DNA of 64,000 nucleotides. Origin: Corynebacterium aquatimens. Its GTDB lineage: Bacteria > Actinomycetota > Actinomycetes > Mycobacteriales > Mycobacteriaceae. The notes under the pieces are model-generated. The model was not told the origin of the DNA and ran no database searches. It saw only the letters and a program-made list of their open reading frames with translations. The stretch lies in assembly GCF_030408395.1 (NCBI RefSeq), contig NZ_CP046980.1, positions 1,612,001 to 1,676,000 of the forward strand, in the 5' to 3' direction. This document shows, piece by piece, positions 63,307-64,000 of this stretch. The position numbers and the translations under genes were made by a program. How positions within the stretch are numbered: position 1 is the first letter of the stretch; the number at the start of each line of letters is the position of its first letter.

Positions 63307-63323
63307 GCGTGTCATCGTACGCC

Positions 63324-63472
63324 GTGGGGCACGAATGTGCCCCACGCGTGTTTCTCCGACAGGTCCGTAGGGCACGGCTGTGGTCGCGTGGGGCACGAAT
63401 GTGCCCCACGCGTGTTTCGCCGACAGGTCCGTAGGGCACAGCTTTGGTCCGTAGGGCACGAATGTGCCCTAC
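63324..63472. repeat. 64-bp repeat built from the 3' end of the phoH-type gene
   Basis: Stem-loops with arms GTGGGGCAC / GTGCCCCAC (third: GTAGGGCAC / GTGCCCTAC) start at 63324, 63388 and 63451, a 63-64-base period. The last is at the stop codon of the phoH-type gene. Between the hairpins lie diverged copies of its final codons (DLLEEHA), so each unit is a copy of the gene's 3' end plus its hairpin. Confidence 0.88.
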
Positions 63473-64000
63473 GCGTGTTCCTCCAGCAGGTCCGTCACCA
63501 GCTCGGCGATCTGCGAGCGCTCGGAGCGCTGCAGGGTGATGTGCGCGAAGAGGTCTTGGCCTTTGAGTTTCTCGATTACGGCTTGGACACCGTCGTGGCG
63601 GCCGACGCGCAGGTTGTCGCGCTGGGCGACGTCGTGGGTGAGCACAACGCGGGAGCCGCGGCCGAGGCGGGACAGGACGGTGAGCAAAACGTTGCGCTCC
63701 AGCGACTGGGCTTCGTCCACGATCACGAAGGCGTCGTGGAGGCTGCGGCCGCGGATGTGCGTGAGCGGTAGTACCTCGAGCAGGTCACGGGCTGCGACTT
63801 CCTCCATGACGTTGTCGGACACAACGCCTTCGAGGGTGTCGTAGACGGCCTGAGACCAGGGGTTCATCTTTTCCATTTCGTCGCCAGGCAGGTAGCCCAG
63901 GTTTTGGCCACCCACGGCATACAGCGGGCGGAAGACGATGATGCGCTTGTGCTGTCCGCGCTCAAGCACGCTTTCCAGCCCCGCGCACAACGCCAAGGCA
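63469..64000 (-). CDS. PhoH-family ATPase (C-terminal part)
   Basis: The frame is open to base 64000, so the N-terminal part lies outside the window; 177 residues remain. PhoH-type motifs are present: [25 protein letters not shown] and Walker B-like [34 protein letters not shown]. Such proteins (PhoH2/YlaK), often with an N-terminal PIN domain, act as RNA helicase/ribonucleases. Whether a PIN domain is present cannot be seen. Confidence 0.88.
   Translation of the reverse strand, partial: ALALCAGLESVLERGQHKRIIVFRPLYAVGGQNLGYLPGDEMEKMNPWSQAVYDTLEGVVSDNVMEEVAARDLLEVLPLTHIRGRSLHDAFVIVDEAQSLERNVLLTVLSRLGRGSRVVLTHDVAQRDNLRVGRHDGVQAVIEKLKGQDLFAHITLQRSERSQIAELVTDLLEEHA

Overview
The window is a stretch of a high-GC actinobacterial chromosome, almost certainly a Corynebacterium. 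The evidence is gene order shared with Mycobacterium and C. glutamicum (typA, lpqW-like lipoprotein, mshB, small membrane protein, fdxA, dapC; xseA/xseB, DUF4245, glpX, fumC). Mycothiol (mshB) and lipoglycan (lpqW) genes agree with this. So do the many genes whose start codon lies 6 to 8 nt after a TANNNT -10 box, as expected for leaderless mRNAs. The species cannot be named from this sequence alone.

Layout. 1-7.8 kb: 3' part of dapD, then a long leftward run typA > lpqW > mshB > membrane protein > fdxA > dapC > gtrA-like. 7.9-12.8 kb: rightward secreted protein, DUF402, DUF808, an unknown, and a secreted DUF4185 (GH183-type) protein. 12.9-15.0 kb: encapsulin with its DyP peroxidase cargo. 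15-21.4 kb: MFS pump, SDR, hemolysin-III/PAQR protein, YhgE/Pip protein and a small membrane protein. 21.4-26 kb: DNA repair cluster of LigD, AlkC-type glycosylase and Ku. 26-32.4 kb: two DnaA boxes, DUF222-HNH protein, VIT transporter, two lipoproteins sharing a C-terminal domain, ADP-ribosylglycohydrolase, DUF1275. 32.8-36.1 kb: a CmtR/P1B-ATPase metal module beside a truncated acetyltransferase, then a flavoprotein monooxygenase. 36.2-41.4 kb: DUF488, SCO1664/MSMEG_4193 pair, MoxR AAA/VWA pair.

41.4-51.1 kb looks like a composite genomic island at the 3' end of ychF. Three direct copies of the ychF 3'-end sequence (about 41.37, 47.87 and 51.09 kb) bracket two blocks. The first block holds a broken integrase, a lipoprotein, a coiled-coil protein, an ArfB-like rescue factor, unknowns, a decayed toxin-antitoxin remnant, a TipA-type MerR regulator and a DUF1707 protein. 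The second holds a broken luciferase-like monooxygenase, a merR-merA-merT/F-like mercury module, and a diverged, truncated second copy of the coiled-coil 3' end plus arfB. After ychF the core chromosome resumes: AI-2E transporter, DUF6542, ispH, xseA/xseB, DUF4245, glpX, fumC, a second MFS pump, GNAT, and the 3' part of a phoH-family gene.

Three patterns are not explained by the genes. First, the 10-mer GTCGATAAGC occurs about 19 times on both strands, mostly inside genes. Second, many core gene 3' ends are followed by a tandem or hairpin repeat whose unit is particular to that locus and contains the gene's own stop codon. Third, candidate leaderless promoters recur across the window. The first two were not seen inside the suspected islands.
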